Assembly: GCA_022181065.1 (NCBI GenBank)
Contig: BQMY01000126.1
Coordinates: 1-45,520 of the forward strand
Length of the DNA: 45,520 nt
From: Melioribacteraceae bacterium
Lineage (GTDB): Bacteria; Bacteroidota; Ignavibacteria; Ignavibacteriales; Melioribacteraceae
Direction of reading: 5' to 3'
The stretch's first letter is position 1, and each line of letters opens with the position of its first letter. This document shows, piece by piece, positions 34,059 to 43,277 of the stretch. The translations under genes were made by a program, and so were the position numbers. Under the pieces are notes generated by a model that saw only the letters and a list, made by a program, of their open reading frames with translations, ran no database searches and was not told the origin of the DNA.

Positions 34059-34316
34059 AAGGGAGGTGTTAGCCCCCCTTCAGGTTGTTGACAAAGTCGT
34101 TTCTCTTTGAAGTCCTCCTTGGAAGGAGGTGGATTCCGACATTCGTCGGAAGACGGAGGATGATTTATTGCATTTCTTGTGACTTTTGGTCATCCCCAAT
34201 CACAAAATCCGCCCGAGGCGGAGTGATTTCCCCCTTCAAAACCTGTGCGCCTCAGGCGTAGGTGGACGTGAAAATCAACTGCCAGGTTTTTAACAATCTT
34301 AAGGGAGGTGTTAGCC
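34059..34316. repeat. Repeat islet bounded by 16-base direct repeats
   Basis: AAGGGAGGTGTTAGCC occurs at 34059-34074 and again at 34301-34316. Between them three hairpins are packed: CCTCCTT/AAGGAGG (34114-34129), TTCCGAC/GTCGGAA (34134-34151, loop ATTC) and TCCGCC/GGCGGA (34208-34222). No gene lies within. The layout is compatible with insertion of a palindromic intergenic element into a terminator, with the 16-base sequence duplicated, or with two related terminators. Confidence 0.6.
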
Positions 34317-34325
34317 TCCCTTTTT
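34303..34325 (+). terminator. Terminator at the end of the repeat islet
   Basis: GGGAGG (34303-34308), loop TGTTAG, CCTCCC (34315-34320) and five T residues. The left copy at 34061-34078 has CCCCCC in place of CCTCCC and no T-run, so only this copy looks functional. It sits between two convergent lipoprotein genes. Confidence 0.75.
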
Positions 34326-34335
34326 ACATTACCAT

Positions 34336-34902
34336 TTAATTACTGAGCATTGAGCTTTGAATACTCTGTCGAACCACATCCTTTTCAGTAACTGATTCAG
34401 GATTGAAGCTTAATGTTTCACCATTCGGCAATGAAACTTCAACCATTTCATTTTCTTCTGAAATCAGCTGAACCAGTTTGAAACTCTTGCCATCATCATT
34501 TACAAACCAAGCCTGTTCTTCATGATTGAAAACAAGTTCGGTAATCTCTCCGGATGAAAGATTTTTGATTATGAATTTGTTTTGCACCGCTGTGATCTCA
34601 AAATCACCGCTTTCGCCCTTGACAATTTTTGTTTCTGACTCACCTTCTGCCATCGTTACCGGATTTTTACCAGACCAAAATTCAATTGTATTAAATACAA
34701 CGAAATCAGCCAAAGTTGCGATTTCGTACACAGGTACTATAATCAAACCGTAAAAAACAAGTGTGTTAATAAATTTATCTCCAACAGTTCCATTCCAGTT
34801 ATACAGCTTTTTGGTAAGATTAAAAGAACCGTAACATGAAGTAAGAAGTACAATCATCATTATGATAACAGCTTTTGAGAGGTGTGATTTAAGTTTATTC
34901 AT
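34336..34902 (-). CDS. DUF3332-like lipoprotein
   Basis: A 188-residue lipoprotein starting at ATG 34902; an upstream in-frame ATG at 35007 would add 35 residues that spoil the signal peptide, whereas GGAG lies 6 bases before 34902. The signal peptide KAVIIMMIVLLTSC ends in a lipobox, followed by YGSFNLTKKLYNWNGTVGDKF, typical of DUF3332 proteins. A second hydrophobic stretch (INTLVFYGLIIVPVYEIATLADFVVF) precedes NTIEFWSGKNPV. The C-terminal 100 residues are beta-rich (ELVFNHEEQAWFVNDDG) and would lie in the periplasm. The function is unknown. Confidence 0.85.
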   Translation of the reverse strand: MNKLKSHLSKAVIIMMIVLLTSCYGSFNLTKKLYNWNGTVGDKFINTLVFYGLIIVPVYEIATLADFVVFNTIEFWSGKNPVTMAEGESETKIVKGESGDFEITAVQNKFIIKNLSSGEITELVFNHEEQAWFVNDDGKSFKLVQLISEENEMVEVSLPNGETLSFNPESVTEKDVVRQSIQSSMLSN

Positions 34903-35039
34903 ATTAACTCCATCATGGTTATTGTTTTCGGCTAAGATAAAAAAATAATCTGTATAAATGCTTAAAAAATTGAGTTTACGTTCCGATAATATAATCGTGT
35001 GTGGCAAAAGTTGATTTATAATTTTTATGGAGACTCCCT

Positions 35040-37040
35040 ATGTCAGAATATTGGAGTAAGCTTAGTATAACCTCAAAAATAATATATCCCATCCTGTTTG
35101 TTTCTGTTTTGGGAGGAATAATAAGTTTCTTTTATTTTCGTTCATCCTATAAAGAAAACGCTACAAATGCACTGGTCGAAAAAGCAAGAACCCTGGTTCT
35201 GGAAGCTGAAGCGGTAAGAGAATTCACAGCAGCCCAGCATAAAAATAATGTCTTTCGGGACAGCATAGAGAGTTTACAAGAACTATTATATACAGTTCCT
35301 ATTTTTTCCGCAATGGAAGTAGCAAAATCCAAGGCCGATGAACTCGAACTTAGTGTAAAAGTTCCTAAATTCAGCCCCAGAAATCCGGATAATGAACCGG
35401 ATGAATTCGAGTCAAGAGTTCTTAATCTCATTGAAAATGAAGGACTAAAAGAGCATTTTGAGATTGATGAAACTACCAACGCTCTCCGCTACTTCAGGGC
35501 AATAGAGCTAACTCAGGAATGTATGAAATGCCACGGCGACCCCAATAAATCATTTGAATACTGGGGTAGAACCGATGGGAAGGACATTACCGGTGTACGT
35601 ATGGAAGGCTGGAAGGTCGGTGAAGTTCATGGCGCGTTCGAAATACTAATGCCACTCGATACATTAAACGCGCAAATTGCGGCGAACACAACAATGATAG
35701 CCATATTTTTTGCCGGAATCATAGCTATCATACTATTTACACTATTCACGATGGGTAAAAAAATAGGACATCCGTTAAAAGAGCTCCAGGAAAAAGCGAA
35801 TAAATTTGCCAAAGGGGAGTCTGATGTTAAAGTTGAGGTAACTTCAGAAGATGAAATTGGTAAACTGGCTGAAAGTTTTAATAACATGGTAGAACAGGTA
35901 AACTTAGCAAATCAAAATCTTCTCGATGAAAAAGCCAGCGTTGAAAGAAAGGTAGAAGAAGCGGTTGCTGACTCCGAAAAAGCGAGAAACTACCTGAGTA
36001 GATCAACTGAAAAAATGCTGGTTGAAATGGACAAATTCGCCAATGGTGATCTTACTGTCCATCTGGAAGCGGAAAACCACAATGATGACATCGGAAAACT
36101 GTTTGAAGGGTTTAACACTTCCGTTGAAAATATCAAATATATGATAAGGAGTGTAAATAACGCTATCGAGGCCACTGCCAGCGCAAGCGCCGAGATTTCA
36201 TCGAGTACTGAAGAAATGGCAGCCGGCGCTACCCAGCAGAGTGCTCAAACCGAAGAAGTTGCCGGAGCTGTTGAACAAATGGCGCGAACTATCCTTGAGA
36301 CCAACAGAAACGCCGGCAGAGCTTCCGATACCTCAAAAGAAGCAGGTGGAATTGCGAAAGAAGGCGGTGATGTTGTAAAAGCCACAATAGAAAAGATGAA
36401 TCGAATCGCTGAAGTTGTCGCCCGCGCTTCCGAGACTGTACAGGGATTGGGTAAAAGCAGTGAACAAATTGGTGAGATTGTACAGCTAATCGAAGAAATT
36501 GCCGATCAGACAAATCTGCTTGCGCTTAATGCCGCGATTGAGGCTGCAAGAGCCGGTGAGCATGGTCGTGGTTTTGCCGTTGTTGCTGATGAGGTTCGTA
36601 AACTTGCCGAAAGAACAACAAAGGCAACCAAAGAGATATCTGATATGATCAAAAAAATCCAGACCGAAACCGTCGGTGCTGTTGAATCGATCAATGAAGG
36701 TACCGCCGAAGTAAATAGTGGAAAAGAATTGGCTAATAACGCCGGAAGTTCTCTGGAAAGGATTATTAAAGGAACTGATGATGTTGTTGATATCGTATCG
36801 ATGGTTGCAAAAGCAAGTGAAGAACAATCCAACGCCGCGGAACTGATGAGCAGAAATATTGAAGGAATTAATCAGGTAATTAGTGAATCCGCGATTGGTG
36901 TTAACGAAATAGCAAAAGCATCGGAGGACCTGAACAGATTAACTTTGAATCTTCAGGATTTAATTGGTCAGTTCAAAATGGAATATTCCAATCAATTGGA
37001 AAGAGATCAGAGTCTGAGATTGACAGAACATAATAGCTGA
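35040..37040 (+). CDS. Methyl-accepting chemotaxis protein with heme-type DUF3365 sensor
   Basis: A 666-residue receptor. The first membrane helix is at about 13-32 and a periplasmic DUF3365-type sensor at 35-212 contains a c-type heme motif, Cys161-Met-Lys-Cys164-His165 ([11 protein letters not shown]). The second helix is about 214-237, HAMP about 238-290, and a long coiled signalling domain reaches the hairpin tip [20 protein letters not shown] and [19 protein letters not shown]. There is no C-terminal CheR-tethering pentapeptide. The heme suggests sensing of redox state, O2, NO or CO (inference). GGAG precedes the start. Its signalling half is very similar to that of the Cache receptor at 43270-45231. 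A hairpin follows at 37065. Confidence 0.94.
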   Translation: MSEYWSKLSITSKIIYPILFVSVLGGIISFFYFRSSYKENATNALVEKARTLVLEAEAVREFTAAQHKNNVFRDSIESLQELLYTVPIFSAMEVAKSKADELELSVKVPKFSPRNPDNEPDEFESRVLNLIENEGLKEHFEIDETTNALRYFRAIELTQECMKCHGDPNKSFEYWGRTDGKDITGVRMEGWKVGEVHGAFEILMPLDTLNAQIAANTTMIAIFFAGIIAIILFTLFTMGKKIGHPLKELQEKANKFAKGESDVKVEVTSEDEIGKLAESFNNMVEQVNLANQNLLDEKASVERKVEEAVADSEKARNYLSRSTEKMLVEMDKFANGDLTVHLEAENHNDDIGKLFEGFNTSVENIKYMIRSVNNAIEATASASAEISSSTEEMAAGATQQSAQTEEVAGAVEQMARTILETNRNAGRASDTSKEAGGIAKEGGDVVKATIEKMNRIAEVVARASETVQGLGKSSEQIGEIVQLIEEIADQTNLLALNAAIEAARAGEHGRGFAVVADEVRKLAERTTKATKEISDMIKKIQTETVGAVESINEGTAEVNSGKELANNAGSSLERIIKGTDDVVDIVSMVAKASEEQSNAAELMSRNIEGINQVISESAIGVNEIAKASEDLNRLTLNLQDLIGQFKMEYSNQLERDQSLRLTEHNS

Positions 37041-37064
37041 AATTAGTGCCATTTTTTATGGGAG

Positions 37065-37086
37065 ATCCGGTTGTCAGCCGGATTTT
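37065..37086 (+). terminator. Probable terminator after the heme chemoreceptor gene
   Basis: ATCCGG (37065-37070) pairs with CCGGAT (37078-37083) over a 7-base loop, followed by a short T-run. The stem lies 25 bases past the stop. Confidence 0.6.
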
Positions 37087-37151
37087 CCGTGTTTCATGAA
37101 TCACAAAATCAGAACAGGTACATAAAGGTAGAACAGATACGGGGCTATGTT

Positions 37152-37256
37152 ATGATCGGGTATATCGTATTAATAATTTTTACGGGAATCATCCTGCTGG
37201 AACGGGATAAAAAAGCAGAACCGATTCCAGTTAAAAACCGCCGTAATAGAAGATAA
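37152..37256 (+). CDS. Possible 34-residue single-span membrane micro-protein
   Basis: ATG 37152 opens a frame of 34 codons: a hydrophobic helix (MIGYIVLIIFTGIILLE) followed by a basic tail (DKKAEPIPVKNRRNRR). A GGGG lies 7 bases upstream. The stop is 3 bases before the TTG start of the hybrid kinase, so it could couple translation of the kinase. A longer version starting at TTG 37071 would begin inside the terminator hairpin and is less likely. Too short to prove by sequence. Confidence 0.4.
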   Translation: MIGYIVLIIFTGIILLERDKKAEPIPVKNRRNRR

Positions 37257-37259
37257 TTC

Positions 37260-40200
37260 TTGAGATTGCGCAAAACAAATATTGTTCTCATCCTCATTGG
37301 AGGACTGGTATTGTATGTATTGTGGCAGTACGCGACCTTTTATGAGGGTGCAACAAAAAATTACTACAACACATTACAAAATCAGGCTAGACTTTGTGGT
37401 AGAAATATCGATTCACGCCTCACTGAATTTGAAGAATATTTTGACTATTCTGTCTTCCAGTTCAGGGAGGATCAACTCTTCAAGTTGCCTCAAAATGAAG
37501 CTAAAAATAGAATAACCAAGGCTTTCAGAAGGTTCTATTCCGCATACCAGAATATGATCTCCGGAATATATTTCTCTGATGGTGAGACTACTTTCCTGTT
37601 CGAAAAAACTGTTGAAAACTATTTTGAATTGCACAGAAACCCTCAAATGTTTGGATATCCGGGAAGTGATAAAAACGGTTATTTTGAGAGCGATGGTAAG
37701 CTATATTATTCACAGTCCATTGTAACAATAACCGGTGCTCGTCCTTTCAGGGTGTACGCGCAATTAGATATAAAAGGTTTGGTTAAGGACGAGTTCAGCA
37801 AGTTTTACATTGGTAAAAACTCATACATGTATTTAATCCATTCAACCGAAATTCAGTATATTTTCCATTCCGAAAAACAGGTCAGTTTGAATTCAGTGAG
37901 GGTTGATTCTGCTGATATAATAAATAATCAAATTCAGGAAGGGCTGGAAGGAACCGCCCATCATACGATGCGTATTGGTGATGAAATAACGGAAGTAATT
38001 TCAGCTTTTTATCCTTTTCAGATTTCAGATACCAAATTCGGGCTGGTTTTCTCCATTGATGAATCTTTTTTTCTTGAGGATGTAAACTTGTCTTTTACCA
38101 AGGTATCAATTGCGTTTACTTTAATTATCTTCCTGATCGTTTACCTTTTTCTTCACATCATCAGACAAAGGGATAAAGCCCATCGCAAATTTAAAGAGAG
38201 TGAGAAAAGACAATTAAATATCATAAAATCTTTACCGGATACACTTCTTATTCAGGATGAAAAAGGTTCAATAACAGATATTTTTAATGATGATGAATGC
38301 CTCTATTCATATACAGGTAAAATCTACCTTTCTCAACCTCTGAATGAAACGTTCGAGAATATATCAATTTATTCTCAATACAGAACTATCTATAACAACT
38401 TCAAAGAAAAAGGGAAAATGGTAGTGGGAGAAATCAAATGCGATGATTCCTCTTTTTTCGAAGTTAGAGTTTCACCATACGGTATAGGGAAGTCTATTAC
38501 AATCTTCAGGAACATTTCAGAAATTAAAGTGGCTGAGTTAAATCTTAAACTTGCTCATGAAAGATTTCTCACCGTTATAAACAGTATTGACGCTGTAATT
38601 TATGTTGCTGATATGCACTCCAACGAAATTTTATTGATAAACGAATATGCAAAAGAAAAATTCGGTGAAGTAGTTGGTCAAAAGTGTTACAGCGCTTTGT
38701 GGCATAATAATAAACATGTCTGCGATAATTGTATCAATTCAAGTTTGATCGACCATAATGGTTATCCGCTTAAAACTTCAAACCGCGAATATTTCAATAC
38801 CAATACCGAAGAATGGTTTCGGTTACACGACAGAGCTATTCAGTGGTATGACGGCAGAATAGTAAAATTGCAGATTTCCTACAATATAACAGAACATAAA
38901 AATATCATAGAACAACTACGAGAAAGCGAGGAAAAATTCCGTCTTATCTATGAGTCCCTTCTTGATGTTCATTTCCGGACAGATATTGGTGGTAAAATAT
39001 TGATGGTATCCCCTTCTGTTAAAAAACTGCTCGATTTTGGACCGGAAGAAATTATTGGTAAAAACGCAACATTGCTATACTTCGATCCTAATGACAGGAA
39101 TATATTTGTATCAAGGATATTACAAGAAGGATCTATAAATGATTTTGAGACTTTCTTTAAGAAAAAGACCGGAGAAAAAATAGCTGTTTCACTTAACAGT
39201 AAAATTGTTTACAACAGTAAAAATCATCCTCTCCATATTGAAGGTACTTTGCGCGACGTTACAGACCGGAACAGAACAATTCAGGAATTGAAAGAAGCAA
39301 AAATCGCCGCGGAAGCAGCCGATAAAACCAAAAGCCAGTTTTTGGCAAGCATGAGTCATGAACTTCGTACTCCTCTTAATGGAATTCTCGGTTATACACA
39401 AATACTCATGCAGGATAAACACCTTAAAACACACCATCTTGAGGGTGTTAATGTTATCCACAAAAGTGGCGAACACCTCCTGAAACTTATAAATGATATT
39501 TTAGACCTGTCCAAAATTGATGCTGAGAAAGTTGAACTGGAATTTGCGCCCCTGGATCTAAAAGAAATGGTGGAAAACATTTATAACATCATTCTGTTGA
39601 AAGCAAATTCCAAGAACCTGGAGCTGGAAATAAATTATGAAAAAATTATTCCGGAACGCATAATTCAGGATGAAAAACGTATCCAGCAGATTTTGCTTAA
39701 TCTACTTAATAATGCTGTAAAATTTACTGAAAAAGGAAAAATTATTCTGGAAATACATTACAGAAATAATTTCATCCGGTTTGATGTGATTGACACCGGA
39801 CCAGGAATTCCAGGAGAGAAACAGGAAATTATATTTTCCCCATTTGAGCAGCTCGGTGACCATTTGAGAAAATCTGAAGGAACCGGACTCGGACTGGCAA
39901 TCAGCAGTAAGTTGGTTAAATTATTAGGGGGTAATCTTGATCTGGAAAGCGCACCCGGTAAAGGAAGTCGATTTACTTTTGAAGTACCGGTTGAAATCGA
40001 TTCTTCGAACGGCTCAATAGTTAAAAATGAAAAAGAAATGAAATCCGCCTTCCGGGGAGCCGGGAAAAAAATCCTTATAGCCGATGACAATGACCTTAAT
40101 CGTCTGGTAATAAATAAAATGCTCCAAAAGAAAGGGTTGATCATCCTCGAAGCGATCGATGGGGTTGATGCCTATAAAAAAGCCCGTGAATTCAAGCCCG

Positions 40201-40667
40201 ACCTGATCCTGATGGACAAGTTTATGCCCAATATGGATGGTATAGAATCGGCAAAAAAAATAAAATCGGAGATGAAAATTCCGATAATACTTATATCTGC
40301 GACAAAATATGATTCTAATGAATCACAGATCAAAGAAGCAGGTATTGAAACAACCGTACTTAAACCGGTAAAAAGGGAAATTCTTTATGAAATTCTTTCA
40401 CGATTTCTGGGTAACGAAGAATCCGTGAAGACGGAAATACCGGAAAGGGTGAATGAAAAGATACCGGAAAATTATGATCTCGAATTACTGATTGAGTTCA
40501 TTGAGAAAAGGAATATCAGCCGTTTCTTCAAGTATCTTGATCATTTAGAAAAAAAAGACACTGCTTTTATTCCTTTTATTGAAAAAATGAAACAAATGGC
40601 AAATGGATTCCAAATGGCTGAAATTAAATCGATTTTAGAACAGAAGAAAGAAGAAATAAATGAATGA
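37260..40667 (+). CDS. Membrane hybrid histidine kinase with PAS domains and C-terminal receiver
   Basis: An 1135-residue sensor kinase starting at TTG 37260; no ATG precedes the first membrane helix (about 7-24). An extracytoplasmic, Cache-like sensor (about 30-275) ends at a second helix (about 280-303). Three PAS-like modules follow (about 318-425, 433-550, 555-680); the second has a CysX2Cys (HVCDNC). The HisKA box QFLASMSHELRTPLNG carries His700, the ATPase domain has NLLNNAVKFTEKG and GTGLGLAIS, and the receiver has ADDN and Asp986 in LILMDKFMP. A helical tail (about 1070-1135) resembles a degenerate four-helix module without a clear phosphotransfer histidine. It overlaps the next kinase gene by 8 bases, so the two probably form one relay. 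Confidence 0.93.
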   Translation: MRLRKTNIVLILIGGLVLYVLWQYATFYEGATKNYYNTLQNQARLCGRNIDSRLTEFEEYFDYSVFQFREDQLFKLPQNEAKNRITKAFRRFYSAYQNMISGIYFSDGETTFLFEKTVENYFELHRNPQMFGYPGSDKNGYFESDGKLYYSQSIVTITGARPFRVYAQLDIKGLVKDEFSKFYIGKNSYMYLIHSTEIQYIFHSEKQVSLNSVRVDSADIINNQIQEGLEGTAHHTMRIGDEITEVISAFYPFQISDTKFGLVFSIDESFFLEDVNLSFTKVSIAFTLIIFLIVYLFLHIIRQRDKAHRKFKESEKRQLNIIKSLPDTLLIQDEKGSITDIFNDDECLYSYTGKIYLSQPLNETFENISIYSQYRTIYNNFKEKGKMVVGEIKCDDSSFFEVRVSPYGIGKSITIFRNISEIKVAELNLKLAHERFLTVINSIDAVIYVADMHSNEILLINEYAKEKFGEVVGQKCYSALWHNNKHVCDNCINSSLIDHNGYPLKTSNREYFNTNTEEWFRLHDRAIQWYDGRIVKLQISYNITEHKNIIEQLRESEEKFRLIYESLLDVHFRTDIGGKILMVSPSVKKLLDFGPEEIIGKNATLLYFDPNDRNIFVSRILQEGSINDFETFFKKKTGEKIAVSLNSKIVYNSKNHPLHIEGTLRDVTDRNRTIQELKEAKIAAEAADKTKSQFLASMSHELRTPLNGILGYTQILMQDKHLKTHHLEGVNVIHKSGEHLLKLINDILDLSKIDAEKVELEFAPLDLKEMVENIYNIILLKANSKNLELEINYEKIIPERIIQDEKRIQQILLNLLNNAVKFTEKGKIILEIHYRNNFIRFDVIDTGPGIPGEKQEIIFSPFEQLGDHLRKSEGTGLGLAISSKLVKLLGGNLDLESAPGKGSRFTFEVPVEIDSSNGSIVKNEKEMKSAFRGAGKKILIADDNDLNRLVINKMLQKKGLIILEAIDGVDAYKKAREFKPDLILMDKFMPNMDGIESAKKIKSEMKIPIILISATKYDSNESQIKEAGIETTVLKPVKREILYEILSRFLGNEESVKTEIPERVNEKIPENYDLELLIEFIEKRNISRFFKYLDHLEKKDTAFIPFIEKMKQMANGFQMAEIKSILEQKKEEINE

Positions 40668-42702
40668 CGGAATTTCCGGAAATATAAAAATTCTTATTGT
40701 TGACGATAAACCGGAAAACCTTAGTGTACTTTTCCAGTTATTATCGATGGATTATGAAGTGCTTGCCGCGGAAAATGGTAAAATAGCCATGGAAATTATT
40801 AATGAATCGCACCCCGATCTCGTTATACTCGATATAATGATGCCTGTGATGGACGGCTATCAGGTAATTAACGCCATTAGAGAAGACGGGAAGACTAAAA
40901 ATCTCCCGGTAATTTTCATGAGTGCTCTTTCTGAAACCGTCGATAAAATCAGAGGCTTAAAGCTGGGAGCGAATGACTATATTACAAAACCATTCAATGC
41001 TGAAGAGGTTATGCTCAGGGTGAACACCCAGGTTAAAATCATCAGTTATCAGAAGGAATTGGAAAAGCTTAACAATTCTCTTGAATCACTGGTGCAAGAA
41101 CGCACATCAGAATTAAATGATAACCTGCGCATACTTGAAGATGTAAATCAGGAACTTCAATTTTCGGAAAAACGATATCGGGTACTCTTTGAAGACGCCC
41201 CTGACGCGATTGTACTGCTCGATATAAATACAGGCAAAGTTGTTGATGTTAATCCGGCTGCCGCAAACCTGTTTGGAGTTAAAATATCAGAGTTAATTGG
41301 CAGGGATCAAAAGGATATATTCCAGAATACCGAGGAAAATGTTCAACGAAATATTTCCGTTGTTAACTCAACCAGGGTATTACAAAGACCAACACACCGA
41401 CTTTTTTCCAATTTAATCGTGAGACCGGATGGAATAAAAATCCCGGTTGAATCAACCGCGCGAACTATCTTCATTGAAGGCAATCTCTATCTGCAAGGAA
41501 TAATGAGAGATATATCCGAGCGAAAAATCGTTGAAGAACAACTGAAACTAGCAAAGGAAAAAGCTGAGGAAATGAGCAGAATTAAGTCAAACTTCCTCGC
41601 AAATATGAGTCATGAATTGCGCACGCCACTGATAAGTATCCTTGGTTTTTCACAGTTTCTCGTTGAAGAACTTACAGATTCCGAACTGCAAGGCATGGCT
41701 GAGATAGTGAATAAGGGCGGAAACCGCTTATTGGATACACTAAATCTATTACTGGATATTTCACAGATAGAATCCGGAAAGATCAGCATCAATGAATCAC
41801 TTGTTGATATAAATCAGACAATATTCTCTGTGATCGATTCTTATCATAAACTCGCGATTGAAAAGAATCTGATATTTACAGAAGAGCTGTCAGAAGATAT
41901 TCTTACAGTTAAGGCAGATGAGAATATGCTGCTCCAGATCATTGAAAAATTATTGGATAACGCAATCAAATTTACTAAAGAGGGCTCCGTAAAAATCAAA
42001 TCCGGAAAAAAAACAAACGGTGAGAAGCAGTATTGTTTTGTGGAGATATCTGATAGCGGAATTGGTATAAACCCGGAAAAACTGGGATTCATTTTTCAGG
42101 AGTTCAGGCAGGCAAGTGAAGGCGCAACCCGTGATTTTGAAGGTATTGGACTGGGTGTTACAATTTCAAAAAGATTTATTGAATATCTGGGTGGATATCT
42201 CGATGTATCATCGATACCTGATCAAGGTTCAACTTTTACGGTAAATCTCCCTATCGCTTCCTCAAATAAAAATTTGAAAACAAAAATTGATCACTCTCTC
42301 CATGCGGGAAACGAAAATAAAATGGGTTACAATTCGGGGAAACCCCGGCTCCTTTATCTTGAAGATGACTTCGCGACCCGTGAATTCGCAAAACTTATCC
42401 TGGAAAAGGAATTTGAACTTGATGCTTTTGAATCTACGGATGATGTATTACAATCGCTAAAAAATAATTCGTACGACTTGTTCCTGATAGATGTGAATCT
42501 GGGGAATGGGGAATCAGGTTTACAGATTCTTTCTGCTTTGAATCACGACAATCATTACAAAAATGTACCAAAGGTTGCTGTAACAGCGTTCGCTATGAAG
42601 GGAGATGAAGAAAATCTGATCCATATGGGTTTTACACATTACCTTTCCAAACCATTCGATAAGAAAGGTTTGCTACACCTTGTAAAAACAATACTGGACT
42701 AA
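40660..42702 (+). CDS. Soluble hybrid kinase: receiver-PAS-HisKA-ATPase-receiver
   Basis: A 680-residue cytoplasmic kinase bracketed by two receivers. Receiver 1 (about 8-125) has VDDK and phosphoacceptor Asp58 in LVILDIMMP with KPF near the end. A coiled linker (LEKLNNSLESLVQERTSEL), a PAS domain (about 165-290), HisKA with His318 in FLANMSHELRTPL, and a HATPase domain with EKLLDNAIKFTKEG and GIGLGVTIS follow. Receiver 2 (about 560-680) has EDD, Asp611 in LFLIDVNLG and SKPFD. Its start overlaps the upstream kinase gene by 8 bases. Receiver 1 could take phosphate from that kinase (inference); no DNA-binding output is present, so the final target lies elsewhere. Confidence 0.94.
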   Translation: MNDGISGNIKILIVDDKPENLSVLFQLLSMDYEVLAAENGKIAMEIINESHPDLVILDIMMPVMDGYQVINAIREDGKTKNLPVIFMSALSETVDKIRGLKLGANDYITKPFNAEEVMLRVNTQVKIISYQKELEKLNNSLESLVQERTSELNDNLRILEDVNQELQFSEKRYRVLFEDAPDAIVLLDINTGKVVDVNPAAANLFGVKISELIGRDQKDIFQNTEENVQRNISVVNSTRVLQRPTHRLFSNLIVRPDGIKIPVESTARTIFIEGNLYLQGIMRDISERKIVEEQLKLAKEKAEEMSRIKSNFLANMSHELRTPLISILGFSQFLVEELTDSELQGMAEIVNKGGNRLLDTLNLLLDISQIESGKISINESLVDINQTIFSVIDSYHKLAIEKNLIFTEELSEDILTVKADENMLLQIIEKLLDNAIKFTKEGSVKIKSGKKTNGEKQYCFVEISDSGIGINPEKLGFIFQEFRQASEGATRDFEGIGLGVTISKRFIEYLGGYLDVSSIPDQGSTFTVNLPIASSNKNLKTKIDHSLHAGNENKMGYNSGKPRLLYLEDDFATREFAKLILEKEFELDAFESTDDVLQSLKNNSYDLFLIDVNLGNGESGLQILSALNHDNHYKNVPKVAVTAFAMKGDEENLIHMGFTHYLSKPFDKKGLLHLVKTILD

Positions 42703-42732
42703 TTTCCCAATTTATTCAAACGATGACATAAA

Positions 42733-42771
42733 AAAAGTCCGGCACCAAAATGAAATTAGCACCGGACTTTT
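42733..42771. terminator. Bidirectional terminator between the kinase pair and cheW
   Basis: AAAAGTCCGG (42733-42742) pairs perfectly with CCGGACTTTT (42762-42771), loop 19 bases. It serves both convergent transcripts, 30 bases beyond the kinase stop and 26 beyond the cheW stop. Confidence 0.85.
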
Positions 42772-42797
42772 ATTTTACAAAATTACACTCAATCAGG

Positions 42798-43277
42798 TTA
42801 TTCAGCCACTTGTTCCAGCAAACTCTTCTCCTCAAAACTCAAAACTTTTTCAAGATCCAGCAGAATTAAAAGTCTGTCATCAAGTTTGCAAACAGCCTTG
42901 ATATAATCACGTTCCACTCCGGCAACTATACCCGGAGGGGGTTCCATAATATTTGTAGGAATGCGTAAAACTTCGTTAACCTCATCAACAATAAAGCCCG
43001 TTGTAGTTTCATTAATTTCAACCACCACAATGCGAGTGGAGTTATTATGATTTATCCTCTCCATGTTTAGTTTGATCCTGAGATCAATAACAGGAATAAC
43101 CTTCCCGCGCAGATTGATCACACCATCAACAAAAGGTGGAGTATTTGGTACTTTTGTAATTTCAAGCATCCGGTTTATTTCCTGCACTTTCAGGATATCA
43201 ACCCCGAATTCTTCGTTTCCTATTTTAAAACTTACCAGCTGCTGAATCTCATTTTGTTCTTTCATATTCTCATGCAT
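42798..43277 (-). CDS. cheW: Chemotaxis coupling protein CheW
   Basis: A 159-residue CheW that links chemoreceptors to the CheA kinase. [25 protein letters not shown], the [25 protein letters not shown] segment and the ending [14 protein letters not shown] are diagnostic. The ATG at 43277 overlaps the stop of the chemoreceptor gene by 8 bases; a second Met four codons in is an alternative start. CheA is not in the window, so the rest of the array is encoded elsewhere. Confidence 0.97.
   Translation of the reverse strand: MHENMKEQNEIQQLVSFKIGNEEFGVDILKVQEINRMLEITKVPNTPPFVDGVINLRGKVIPVIDLRIKLNMERINHNNSTRIVVVEINETTTGFIVDEVNEVLRIPTNIMEPPPGIVAGVERDYIKAVCKLDDRLLILLDLEKVLSFEEKSLLEQVAE

Noticed and set aside
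34075-34300. Reading the hairpin-rich islet as a CRISPR array
   Set aside because: The hairpins differ from one another, and there are no regularly spaced identical repeats and no cas genes.
34903-35007. Upstream start for the DUF3332-like protein
   Set aside because: Adds 35 residues before a clean lipobox signal peptide; GGAG sits at the downstream ATG.
37071-37151. TTG-initiated extension of the micro-ORF
   Set aside because: The start lies inside the terminator hairpin of the chemoreceptor gene.
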